Below, one piece after another: positions 1-9,191 of a stretch of 18,335 nt of DNA. The stretch's first letter is position 1. Every line of letters begins with the position of its first letter. Under the pieces are notes generated by a model. It saw nothing but the letters and a program-made list of their open reading frames with translations. It did not search any database and was not told the DNA's origin. Source of the DNA: Smittium mucronatum (taxonomy: Eukaryota; Kickxellomycota; Harpellomycetes; Harpellales; Legeriomycetaceae); the NCBI GenBank assembly GCA_001953115.1, contig LSSL01003348.1:1-18335 (forward strand), in the 5' to 3' direction. Both the position numbers and the translations under genes were made by a program.

Positions 1-1
1 T

Positions 2-259
2 CTATTAAGTATTGGGTCAACAGACACTGCCCATAATACTAGAGGAGTATCCGCAACAAAGGCGTTTTTATCAGGGGTAAAACTAGAGAATATATTGAAG
101 CAAGCTGATTGGAGCACACCCAATACGCTCAAGAAATATTATTTCAAACCAACCGAGGAAATAATAACCACCTCCACTCTAGCGATATTTCAAACTACAA
201 ACACACCAATCGTTAAAGGGACCTTCGGTCCAGAAGAACAGTCTAGACTGTTCGAATGA
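2..259 (+). CDS. DIRS-type tyrosine recombinase, C-terminal fragment (5' partial)
   Basis: Seen: an 85-codon frame is open from the window edge and ends at TGA (257-259), so the N-terminal part lies off the window. It holds the second half of a tyrosine-recombinase catalytic domain: HNTRG at codons 11-15 (the H-x-x-R box), then SGVKLENILKQADWS at codons 24-38 with Trp37 where the family has His or Trp, then KKYYFKP at codons 44-50, whose Tyr46 or Tyr47 would be the nucleophile. Known: this order, ending in a YY/FY-x-KP segment, is typical of DIRS-group retrotransposons, which insert cDNA with this enzyme instead of a DDE integrase. Inferred: the tail after codon 50 is element-specific. Codons 69-77 (PIVKGTFGP) are encoded by repeat copy A, so the gene overlaps the element's repeat region. 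All three Gln codons are CAA or CAG. The RT-RNase H frame would be expected upstream, outside the window. No disruption is seen, but activity cannot be judged from a fragment. Confidence 0.85.
   Translation, partial: LLSIGSTDTAHNTRGVSATKAFLSGVKLENILKQADWSTPNTLKKYYFKPTEEIITTSTLAIFQTTNTPIVKGTFGPEEQSRLFE
205..253 (+). repeat. DIRS-end repeat copy A (diverged), inside the recombinase 3' end
   Basis: Positions 205-231 align without gaps to 491-517 in direct orientation at 24 of 27 positions; only 215-217 (AAA against TTC) differ. The 14-base core GGGACCTTCGGTCC is at 218-231. A shared AACAGTCT follows at 237-244 with a small offset. It is therefore also a diverged inverted partner of the arm at 273-312. 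The copy lies in the coding frame and ends just before the TGA. Confidence 0.7.
236..253. repeat. 18-base perfect palindrome at the end of the recombinase frame
   Basis: GAACAGTCTAGACTGTTC equals its own reverse complement over all 18 bases and ends four bases before the last base of the stop codon's upstream neighbour. The half AACAGTCT recurs in the neighbouring repeat arms, so it may have come from two head-to-head copies of that motif. Its role is unknown. It could be a recombinase or host-factor site, an RNA hairpin near the transcript 3' end, or a by-product of repeat turnover. Confidence 0.75.
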
Positions 260-272
260 ATATGAAGAATAG

Positions 273-312
273 TTGAAGACTGTTTGAGGGACCGAAGGTC
301 CCGAAAACGATT
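273..312 (+). repeat. Left arm of a 40-base perfect inverted repeat
   Basis: All 40 bases are the exact reverse complement of 494-533, with 181 bases between the arms. The arm starts TTGAAGACTGTTTGAGGG and contains the GGGACCGAAGGTCCC core at 288-302. Outside the arms the match drops at once on the inner side and weakens on the outer side. Known: DIRS elements carry inverted terminal repeats and an internal complementary region near their 3' end, used to form a circular intermediate. Assigning this arm to either class is inference. Confidence 0.85.
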
Positions 313-493
313 CTACACATCCTCCGCATTCCCTCAGAAAATCGCTAAACAAATTATTAACTTTAAAAATGACTGATTATGCCACAGGGTCTACTAGGAC
401 CAATTTATACTATTTAATTTCATTTATTCATTTCTCTTATCTACATTACTATCTACCAATAAAGTTCAAATGCGGCCTGAACGGTCTACCACC
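313..493. other. Spacer between the 40-base inverted arms
   Basis: This 181-base spacer has no supportable gene. It contains AATAAA at 458-463, which could serve as a polyadenylation signal for the element, although this hexamer is common by chance in such AT-rich DNA. CTACCAAT at 454-461 is partly echoed by CTACCACCAAT at 486-496. A short frame starting at 369 crosses into the right arm and is treated as chance. Confidence 0.4.
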
Positions 494-533
494 AATCGTT
501 TTCGGGACCTTCGGTCCCTCAAACAGTCTTCAA
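494..533 (-). repeat. Right arm of a 40-base perfect inverted repeat
   Basis: Exact reverse complement of 273-312, with core GGGACCTTCGGTCCC at 504-518. The preceding ACC (491-493) extends the direct similarity to copy A at 205-231. That it has no mismatch with its partner, while copy A has diverged, suggests the two arms have been homogenised or recently formed, or are constrained to pair. Confidence 0.85.
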
Positions 534-721
534 TTGTGTTCCATCTTTAAGGCATTCTCTTCCAATCATGTGCTGTAATATCCTGTTTCTGGATAATGGC
601 TTATTTAGTAATTATTTAATCGCAATTGCTTTGGTTATTGGACAATTCTTATAAATCGAAAATATTTTTTTAATATTTAGATCTAGTGCATTTTCCTCAG
701 TCGGAATTTCTCTAGTCACGT
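534..721. other. AT-rich stretch without a recognised feature
   Basis: Composition drops back to AT-rich after the right repeat arm. I see no open frame, repeat or RNA motif. A downstream boundary of the DIRS-like element probably falls here or slightly upstream, but no target-site signature can be defined from one copy. Confidence 0.3.
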
Positions 722-1368
722 TTACGAAAGAGGTAAATTAACAGTCCTTCTGGATATTATTGTTGGATAATGTGTTTCCTGAGTTTCACAAGTTAATATT
801 TCCTGGGGTGTATTGACTTCATTTTCTGATCTTTCCCCATCATTGATAACAGGAATAATTTCTAGATTTAGTTCAGGTGATGAGAAAAGTGATAAGGGAA
901 GAGACGAGGTTGGAGATGCTTTGACGTATAAATTCTCAATTTTGTTGTCTGTTTGAATCAACTTATCCTAATTTTTAATTACTTCGGTTGTATCTTCTTC
1001 TGAATGGCTCCCTATTTTGATTGCGGAGTTTTTCGATATTTCTGGTTTACAATCTTCAATTGAAATGATCTCATTTTTAATTTTTGTTTTGAATTTGATA
1101 TCTTCAGTTTCAAAATCCCCTTCTTCAAACTCCAATTAGATTTCATTCCCAGTTATGCTATATTTTTTTTTGAAGATCGTATCCCAATCATGATAATACT
1201 CTTTCCAGTACCAGGAATATTATTTACACTTTCATGTTTATTATTGCAAACTATATTTATCTTTCCAAATTTAGGGCTTCGATTAGTCATTTTAACATTT
1301 GATCCTGGAATTTTGCCTAAAAAGACTCTTTTTATCGATTTTTTTAGAGGAATTTTGATAAATTAAAG
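722..1368 (-). pseudogene. Decayed coding sequence, unrecognised acidic Ser/Thr/Glu-rich protein
   Basis: Seen: reading down from 1219 to the TAA at 722-724, one minus-strand frame has 165 codons before that terminator and only two internal stops, TAA (1136-1138) and TAG (968-970), with no TGA. In such AT-rich DNA roughly a dozen stops would be expected. The last 79 codons are uninterrupted. The first part is aromatic (WYWKEYYHDWD near 1213-1181); the rest is rich in Glu, Asp, Ser and Thr, for example LEFEEGDFETEDIKFK. Upstream, the +/-1 frame from 1362 to 1156 is open for 68 codons (for example FLGKIPGSNVKM), suggesting at least one frame change where the two overlap. A possible splice acceptor, CATTTTCAG, lies just before 1368. 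I recognise no domain or family. Inferred: a degenerated gene or transposon frame. Alternatives are a chance semi-open frame or stop-codon reassignment. GC here is about 37%, well above the flanking DNA. Confidence 0.45.
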
Positions 1369-2951
1369 CTGAAAATGATGTTTAAAATCGAACTTAATTT
1401 GTTGTTTTGAAATTTTTCTCTGATGATCTATTTAGATTTATTCCCATTCAATTCACACATTACTTAATTAAATTATGAACTAAATCGCTAATGTATGCAG
1501 TTAACTTGTGCTAAAATATATTAGCGTTTATTCCGAATTTTTTAAGTTTATTAAAAAAATGAATCAAAGCTACTAAAAAAGTTTAACATAGCGATAAAAA
1601 ACTAATTTTCACACCTAAAACACAATTTCATCAAGAAGTGAAGCTCATAATGAATTTAATATAAGGCAATGATGTGATATCTTAATTATTTGGGAATAAA
1701 TTTTGGGGTGAAATGAGGAGAGGTAAAGAACATATATATCTTCAATTCATGGTAGCTGTTTTTTTATTTATGGTATTCAAACATTAAACATCTGACGCTC
1801 AAAATCACAACCAAGTGACAATAACCACATTAAAAATAACTCCCCACTGTATCCTTATTTTGCAAGCAATACTAATAAAAAATTGAAAAATTGAAATCTA
1901 TAAACCAAATAAAATAAAATAAATGAGCATGCTAGCTCCAATAAATATAAAATATATACCTTGTTCTATTATGTTATAAAATATAAGATTCGTATCCAGC
2001 CTCTCAATAATTTAGAGCACATGAATCAAACTTGCCAAAGATTAAATAATACAAGTTAAATAATGATAATAAAAAAGATCCCTCTTTACAAGCTGTAATA
2101 ATCATTCCATCACTACCTCCACACACTCCAAAAAAAATCAATATATCATTGGAGATAAAATGAGATTTTGAAGGTGAAAACAAGTTTTAGAGATTCAGTT
2201 GAGATTATCAAAGTCGTTTGAAGAGGGTTGTTTGGAGGTTTGTAGTAAAAAGAAAATTCACTCACCAGATTTTTAATGAAAATAATCACTTTTAAAAATT
2301 CCATAATATATTTATTTCTACTATTGAAAATTGGGATTCTTCACAAAAGTACACAATCAACTTTTTCGAATACCTAATTTTGGTATTTTATCCAATAGAT
2401 GTATTTTTATGTGCATAACTTTTTTTTTTACCTTTCATATTATAAGCCATTTGAATATAAAAAATGCTGCTAATAAAATTCCAATATCATGAATATTTTA
2501 TATTATATAAACAGTGTAAGAACTGATGATTTAGTAGAGAAAAAAATCTTTTATCAGGATTCATCTCTAAATATAAAATTGGTCAATTTAAGCATATATG
2601 ATTCCATTGTTTTTTTGAAGCAAGCACTGAAAAGTTTTCATAGCAAGAACAGTAGTGGCTTATGGGGTAAAAACTATTTATAATATATTTTTCGCAGAAA
2701 TTTTATGGTGATATTTTTTACCTCTCAATTTATAATATATGCTGACATGTACATTTTTGATTCTGTAAAAATAGTTCGCTTTACAGTTTTTTGTCTTTTT
2801 GAATTCTCATTTTATTTTTACAGTAAAAATGTAGTTATTTTGTTTGTAATTTGATAGAAAAACTATAACTTTTTCAACTATGGCTTTAAGGTGTTAGTGA
2901 TTGTAACTTTACAGGCTTGAATAAAAAACTTGTTAATACGTTTTGAATTCT
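1369..2951. other. AT-rich non-coding stretch
   Basis: Stops are dense in all frames, homopolymer A and T runs are frequent, and no repeat unit or RNA gene is recognised. A 64-codon frame at 2489-2683 (plus) is the longest open run. Its Ile/Leu/Lys/Ser/Asn-rich composition and length are within chance expectation for 18 kb, and no motif or splice context supports it. The stretch may be intergenic or intronic. Confidence 0.4.
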
Positions 2952-3080
2952 GATAACTTGACCAGTTTCAAGAGTGTTGAACATCATGGAATTAAAAAAT
3001 TATTATCTTACTCTGGAATCTAGACTAAAATGGAATAAACTTTGATCTTTCCCGATTTAAACCCGAATATAGTCGCATAA
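2952..3080 (+). pseudogene. Possible remnant of a Tc1/mariner-type transposase (PDLNP box)
   Basis: Seen: one plus frame reads DNLTSFKSVEHHGIKKLL near its start, meets TAG at 3021-3023 and TAA at 3036-3038, then gives TLIFPDLNPNIVA, with PDLNP at 3052-3066, before TAA at 3078-3080. Known: Tc1/mariner DDE transposases have a second catalytic Asp in a QDN motif and, about 34-40 residues on, SPDLNPIE or SPDLxPxD carrying the last acid. Here DN and PDLNP are in one frame with about 33 codons between the two Asp residues, close to but not matching the usual DD34E spacing. The last acidic residue after NP is absent. Inferred: an ancient copy broken by stops and small indels. The match is short, the rest of the domain is not evident, and no terminal inverted repeats were found, so chance is a serious alternative. 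Confidence 0.22.
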
Positions 3081-3089
3081 TAATATATA

Positions 3090-3123
3090 CATACATACAT
3101 ATATATATGCGTATGTATGTATG
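3090..3123. repeat. CATA/TATG microsatellite hairpin
   Basis: CATACATACATA (3090-3101) and TATGTATGTATG (3112-3123) are exact reverse complements around a 10-base loop, giving a 12-base-pair stem. It looks like a simple-sequence array whose unit orientation flips in the middle. It could extrude as a cruciform. No gene-related role is evident. Confidence 0.8.
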
Positions 3124-3460
3124 CAATATGCTAATATTAAAAATGTATTCAAAGTTGCCTTTTATATTTTTTTAGCATTTTTTTTAGAAAAAAAAAATCG
3201 AATATAAATACTGTAAATATTCTCTATCAGATTTAATTTATTTTTTTAAAAATTTAAAGCATTTAATCTGGTTTTGGAACATAAACTACCCATAATGCAT
3301 AAATGCGAATTAAATTATACTGCATAAGTATCTATCAGTTATATCACTTATTAGAAAAGAGCCGAAAAACACGATTTTTAATAGTAAATATTAAATATAA
3401 TGAACATTGAAGTTTCAGATTTTCATAATTATATGATAAATTTTTTAAAAAAACCTGAAA

Positions 3461-3482
3461 ATATATATATATATATATATAT
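3461..3482. repeat. (AT)11 microsatellite
   Basis: Eleven uninterrupted AT units, seen directly. Confidence 0.95.
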
Positions 3483-6400
3483 ACAATATTGTAAGGATTA
3501 ATCTGTATCAAATAAATTTAATCTTGGGGTCAAAAAACTTTGAAGTAAATACTATCTGGGATAACGTAAAGAGGTAGTTATTATTAGAAAAAACAAATAT
3601 TAGACATAATCACAAAAAAAAATAGAATAAATGATAACTTCAAAAAACCTTATTCGATGATATTTAATTATTAGAAAGTTTTTAAATTTATTTCTAATTC
3701 TAAAAATATGTTATTTTCATCTCCAATTTCAATTAAAATGTTTATAGACTCAAATTTATAGTTTTAAAATTAATCTAATATATAGTTGTGGTTTAAATTA
3801 ATGACTTTAATATTTATTTTATTATTAATCATATAAAAATTTCAGTTTTAATAATAAACGAGATCAAAATTTGACTTTTTGTTAAATAAAGATGAACTTT
3901 GAAAAATTAACATAAAGTTCCAATTGAGAGCTCTGTAGCAGATTCTACACCAAGGATTTAAAAAATTTCATAATTTTCAGAATGAATATATAGAGTTAAA
4001 TGCAGTTACAATTTTAGAAATATTTTGAGCATTTTATAGATAAAAAAATATTTTAACATTCAAGATTCTCTATAAAAATATAAATGAAAAGTTATCTTAG
4101 TATAAGTACGAGATATAAACATATTTTTTAAAAAAATATTTTATTATAAAATAAAAATATCTTTCATTTTTGAATTATTTTTCCGAGAAAATAAAAATAA
4201 AAATAAAAAATTAGAAATTTTTTTTATTTTCTTCAGCAACCCAAAAAATTTAGCTTTAAAAATATATGATTATATAATTTATTAAAAATTTAAAAAATAT
4301 ACTTTATGTTGCTTGATAAGCTTTTATGACATTTATAATAAAATTTTAGAATACTCGGATTTATCTCATTCTATAACAAACTTATATAATTCTAATGACC
4401 CAAAATTTTATTTGAATATTTGAACTCAGTAAATGTCTTATATATTATTATTTTTACGATTTTTCATCAGAGCTTATTATTTACTAGTTAAATTTGTCAA
4501 AATTCCACTTTTTTTTTGCAAGTATATCTTTATTTTTATTCCAAATACACCTTCTCTATTTTCAAAGATTTAAATAAAATGCATTTAAAAAGAAATTATG
4601 TCCTGAAAAACTCCATCAATCATAAATTTTTAGAATTTAATAGATAAAAGTAACCGATAAAAGTCTGATTAATTTAAAAAAAATTAAAAAATGGAGGTTT
4701 AATTATAATTTTTAGTGTTTTCAAAAAAAAATAGTAGATCACTATGAATTAAGAATTTTAAGTTATCATTTTATTTTTTTTACTTGGAATTTCGGTTTCA
4801 TTGAATTTTTTTTTGAAAAATAGAAATAATTTTATTGACAAGAATATTATTTTAAAAAAAATTTTAAAAAAATAGGAATAAAAACTAAACCAAAAAATCT
4901 TTACTTACCAAAAGTGGAGATTTGGCATACTGATTATATCTTATCGATATTTTAATTATTTTTCATTGACAAAAATAATGATTTATAATCCAATTTTATT
5001 TGGGAAATTAAACAAAAACTCTAAAAAATTAAATAAATCATTCGAAAACTATGCACTTTTTCTATAAATAAAATTACAAAAAAAAAACTAGATAAGTGGA
5101 TTTATTTTTTGAAAATAAAAAATCGGTACTAACATATCATCCTAGATAAGACCTAAAGCATGGGCAAAAAAAGTCATAAAAAATTATGTTCTAAACTTTA
5201 AATCTATTAAAATAACTATTAAAACTAAAATAATACAAAAAAAACTTTATAAAAGAGATAAATAGAAACTTTTTATTTAAATCTAAATCAAAAATATACT
5301 TTAATTTATAAAAAACATTAAAAAAAACTATTTAAGGATTGAAGTTATAAAATATAGCGATATAAATGATTCGATGAAATAGGATATTCGTAATTCTAGA
5401 TTAAAATCCAAAGGTTTTTTTTCATTTTTTTTACAATGTATAAGAATATTCCAGAAATATAATTTTATAAAAAAAAAATTAAAATATATATTAATCAATA
5501 ATAAAAACAAGTAAACATTCGAATGAAGGCTTTATTTTTATCAGAAGCAATTTAAAACAACTATTTTTTATTTAATTATTCGGTAAACAAGAAAAAAAAT
5601 AACGAATCATTAAAAAAAGTATTTAATAATGATGTTAATTTGAAAAACGTTAAAATTTTAAATATACTACATGAGAATAATTATAATTTAAAAATAGCTT
5701 GAGTTTTTTTAAAATAATAATGCTAAATGTTTTTCTTGATCTATTTTTATTTGAAATGATTGAAAAATTTCTTGATATTAAATTCATGGGTAATAAAATT
5801 GGTATTTAAATCTATTTTTAGATTTTGATTTATATATATCATAAGGATCAATATAAAAAAATTCAGAAGCCACTTCTGATATATTTCATAGTAAATTAAG
5901 AATTAAATTGAAAAAAGAATGAATAAATACAACTCAAAATATATCAACTTGCGATTTTTTTAAACTTTTAAACCTCATTTCTTGAAATTAAAGACTAAAA
6001 ATTACATCTAATAATTTCAATATTTTCTACAGCAGAATTTTTTTTACCTGATTATATAATTTTCCCCCTATTTTCGACTAAATTTATAAATTTATAATTG
6101 AATAATAAAAATCCCTTATTTATGGAATTTAAAATATATCTGCATTATTAAACTCATTTTTTTGGAATGTTAATTTGAAAATCCCTAATGATTGTTTTCA
6201 AAAATAAACACTAAAAGAGGAAAGCTCTCAATAGATGAATATTTTATTATTAATCGTATTAAATTTTAAAATTGATTAAATTAAAAAAATTAACGCAATT
6301 TACTCGACAATAAAACCTTATCTCTAAAATATAATCTTATCAATAAAAAAATTATTTAATTAAATTTCTTATAAAAAAACGGAATTGAAATCATCAATAC

Positions 6401-6716
6401 ACAGACATTAAACGTGGAATTTTTTTATAGGATATTTATATGACCATAATTTTTCGAGTTTTTATTTTTAGCAATATACTGGAATTTTTAGTCAAATTAA
6501 TTTTTACAACGCCTTATATTATCAAAAGAAGGCGATAAATAATTTACTTTTCAGTAATATCTCTAAAAATAATAAGAAAGAAAAGGAATTTTTATAATTA
6601 TCTACATTAAAAACAAAATGCTCAAATCATATTGTATTATTCTCGGTACAAGTTCCCTAATTGAACATAAATTCAATTTAATCACCGTAATTTTTATAAA
6701 AAAAATACTACATTTA

Positions 6717-6740
6717 ATATATATATATATATATATATAT
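6717..6740. repeat. (AT)12 microsatellite
   Basis: Twelve uninterrupted AT units, the longest pure dinucleotide run I see in the window. Confidence 0.95.
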
Positions 6741-8031
6741 TATCATTATTTATTCATAATAATTATCTTTATATATATAAATTAAATTGCCATGGTGATA
6801 TTAATGTAAAAGTTGTCTATATTCTTAAAAACATATTTTTGGAGCTGAGATGAATTTATGTTTGTTTATCTTTCATTTCATGTGAAAATTATTTGCTAAA
6901 AATTTTAAAATTAGAGATTTTAAATATCGTTAAAAAGCTGAAAAATGTATATAAACTATAAAGAGAAAAATTCCGAAATTAAATTGTGATATTTTAATTG
7001 ATATTCATGTTTTTTTTACATATAATATATCAATTTTAGCCTTATATATCATTTTTCAGATCTAAATTCATTTTGATTAAATATTTCGATTTTATCTGTA
7101 CAAAAAATGCTTGTAACATTAATATTAATTAAATTTGATTATTTTTTTATCAAATCTTATCAAATACCATTTTTTTTAAATTATTTATCCTATAAGTCTA
7201 AGCTCTTGTGTTTTCGTATCGAATTCTCTATAATAATAAGGCAGTAAAATTTTTTGCCCTAGAATTCTAATTGTACAAATACTTATTTTCATTGCAACAT
7301 CTTATTTTTAAAGTACTATCCACAATTTATACCGAAAAGAATTTATTGCGGAATTTTAAAAAAAAATTTGTAAAAGTTATCCATTTTTTTTGACGGATTT
7401 TAAAAAATTTGATATTGTAACTCAGCTCTAAAAAAACAGTTTTATTATGAAAAAAAATATGCCAACTAATCAGTATATGGGGTTATTTACATCGGAGATT
7501 ATCATAGTATATTCTTTTGTAGACAAGATTACCAAAAATTATTTCATATCCATAAAAATTTACATATTAGTTAAAAATCAATGACTCTATTTGGTTGAAA
7601 AACTTTTTATTAGCTTTTTAATAGCAAAGTGGATTTAATTGGCTTTTTTTTAAAAAAATTACTTTATATTAATTATTCCAACCAAAGAAAAAATCCTAGA
7701 TTATATTAGAATAAATTTATGTGAAAATATCTGGATTAAATCATTTTTATGGAAAATCAGACAAAAAGTAAATTAAATTTTATAATAAAATATTCTCCTC
7801 AAATAGAGAAATATAAAAAATCCAATGGGGGTAAAAATTTTATAACCTTTTCCTATGATTAAATGAAAAAAGCTTCAAATAAAATTATAGATCATATAAA
7901 TAATTTCGGATTTATTTGTTTAATTAAATTATTCAATAATTTTTAGAAATATAGATAGATTAGCTTGATTTAATAAAAAAAATAAAAAATGTCATTCATG
8001 TATGAAAATTCATGAATAAAAGTGATTTTAA

Positions 8032-8049
8032 AATAATAATAATAATAAT
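8032..8049. repeat. (AAT)6 microsatellite
   Basis: Six uninterrupted AAT units. Confidence 0.95.
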
Positions 8050-8711
8050 TTATTTAAGATAATATATTTTATAAATGATTTCAATTTTTTATCAATATAA
8101 AAATAAGGAAATATATATAATACATAGCTCTAAGTAAAAAATTAGCTTAGAACGCGTATAATTGAAAAATTTAAACCATTATTCAAATTATTATCCCGAT
8201 TTTGAATTTTTTATATTTAAAAAATACCTTTAATTGAAAGAGGTAAATATTTTTGCTCCTCATTACATTTATGTTTTAAGATTTTCTGTTCTTTTACGAC
8301 AATCATAAATAAATTTAATAACTAAATTAATTTTCTTTTTTCTAAGTATAATTTACTTTTAAAATAAATAATAAGATTAAATTTTCACTATTTTTTCAAC
8401 TTTTTTGATAAATATAATGACAATAAAAGGCATCCGTTTTTCACAGATTAATATCATTAAAAAAAAATTACATATCTCGGTTTAAAAAAAATTAAAATTT
8501 ATAAAGTTGTAAAACAAATTACCATTTTTTTATATTTTAAGAAATTTAAAAAAGTGATAGTTAATATCTTTAATTATTGATTGAAAAATAAAATTTTAGA
8601 TCATATAAACCAAGATTTAGTCTAAATTTATTTTTTAAAAAAATTTTCATAAAAAATGTATCGATAATTAAATTTAGCATTTGATTTATTAATTAAATCT
8701 ATTGAGATTTC

Positions 8712-8738
8712 TTATTATTTATTATTTATTATTAATAA
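8712..8738. repeat. TTA/TTATT-type imperfect simple repeat
   Basis: Overlapping TTATTATTTA units, slightly irregular, ending in a TTAATAA turn. Confidence 0.7.
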
Positions 8739-9082
8739 TTAGATTAGTATTTTTTTTTATTTCAATATATATATTTAAATTTTTGAGTTTGATGAATTTT
8801 TAAATAAATATATTTTTCAAGCCTTATTTTTATTACATCTTTATAAAAATTCTTTTGCTAGAAACACAAATAATTCACATCATATATCTGGTTTTATGAA
8901 ATATAAAATAATGGGTTTGGCATATCAGCTAAGTTCAAATATGTGATTTCTGAAAATTGTTTATCCGAAAAACCAAAATCATCGATAATCTTAAAATTGG
9001 TAGCTTAGTTGTTTTTTTTTTCAATTGGGAAATGTTTTAAAACTATTTTTTGATGAGATTTTATAAATACCACCTTAAAATT

Positions 9083-9102
9083 TTTTATTTTATTTTATTT
9101 TA
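9083..9102. repeat. (TTTTA)4 pentanucleotide repeat
   Basis: Four exact TTTTA units, followed by an imperfect continuation. Confidence 0.9.
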
Positions 9103-9175
9103 TACAATGTATTACTATTAATTTTTCATAATTAATTTTTATTTTATTAAAATTTAAACATTTTTGCATATACTG

Positions 9176-9191
9176 AATAAATAAATAAATA
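9176..9191. repeat. (AATA)4 tetranucleotide repeat
   Basis: Four exact AATA units. Confidence 0.9.

Noticed and set aside
458..463. AATAAA as polyadenylation signal of the DIRS-like element
   Set aside because: The hexamer is frequent throughout this AT-rich window, and there is no cleavage-site or GT-rich evidence, so it was not listed as a feature.
369..578. 69-codon plus-strand frame
   Set aside because: It runs through the right arm of the inverted repeat and its tail is just the repeat read in frame (IVFGTFGP, as in copy A). No start context or domain supports a gene.
1156..1362. PGTGKSIIM and PGSNVKM resemble the PGGGxVxI core of tau/MAP tubulin-binding repeats
   Set aside because: Only the PGxG part fits, the SKxGSxxN lead is missing, and the overlapping frame (WYWKEYYHDWD) looks at least as protein-like over the same bases. 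Treated as a coincidence within the decayed coding sequence.
2489..2683. 64-codon plus-strand ATG frame
   Set aside because: Its length is within chance expectation for an 18-kb AT-rich window. There is no known motif, no splice support and no composition shift.
5328..5510. 60-codon minus-strand frame
   Set aside because: Low-complexity Phe/Ile/Lys/Asn translation of AT-rich DNA in the desert.
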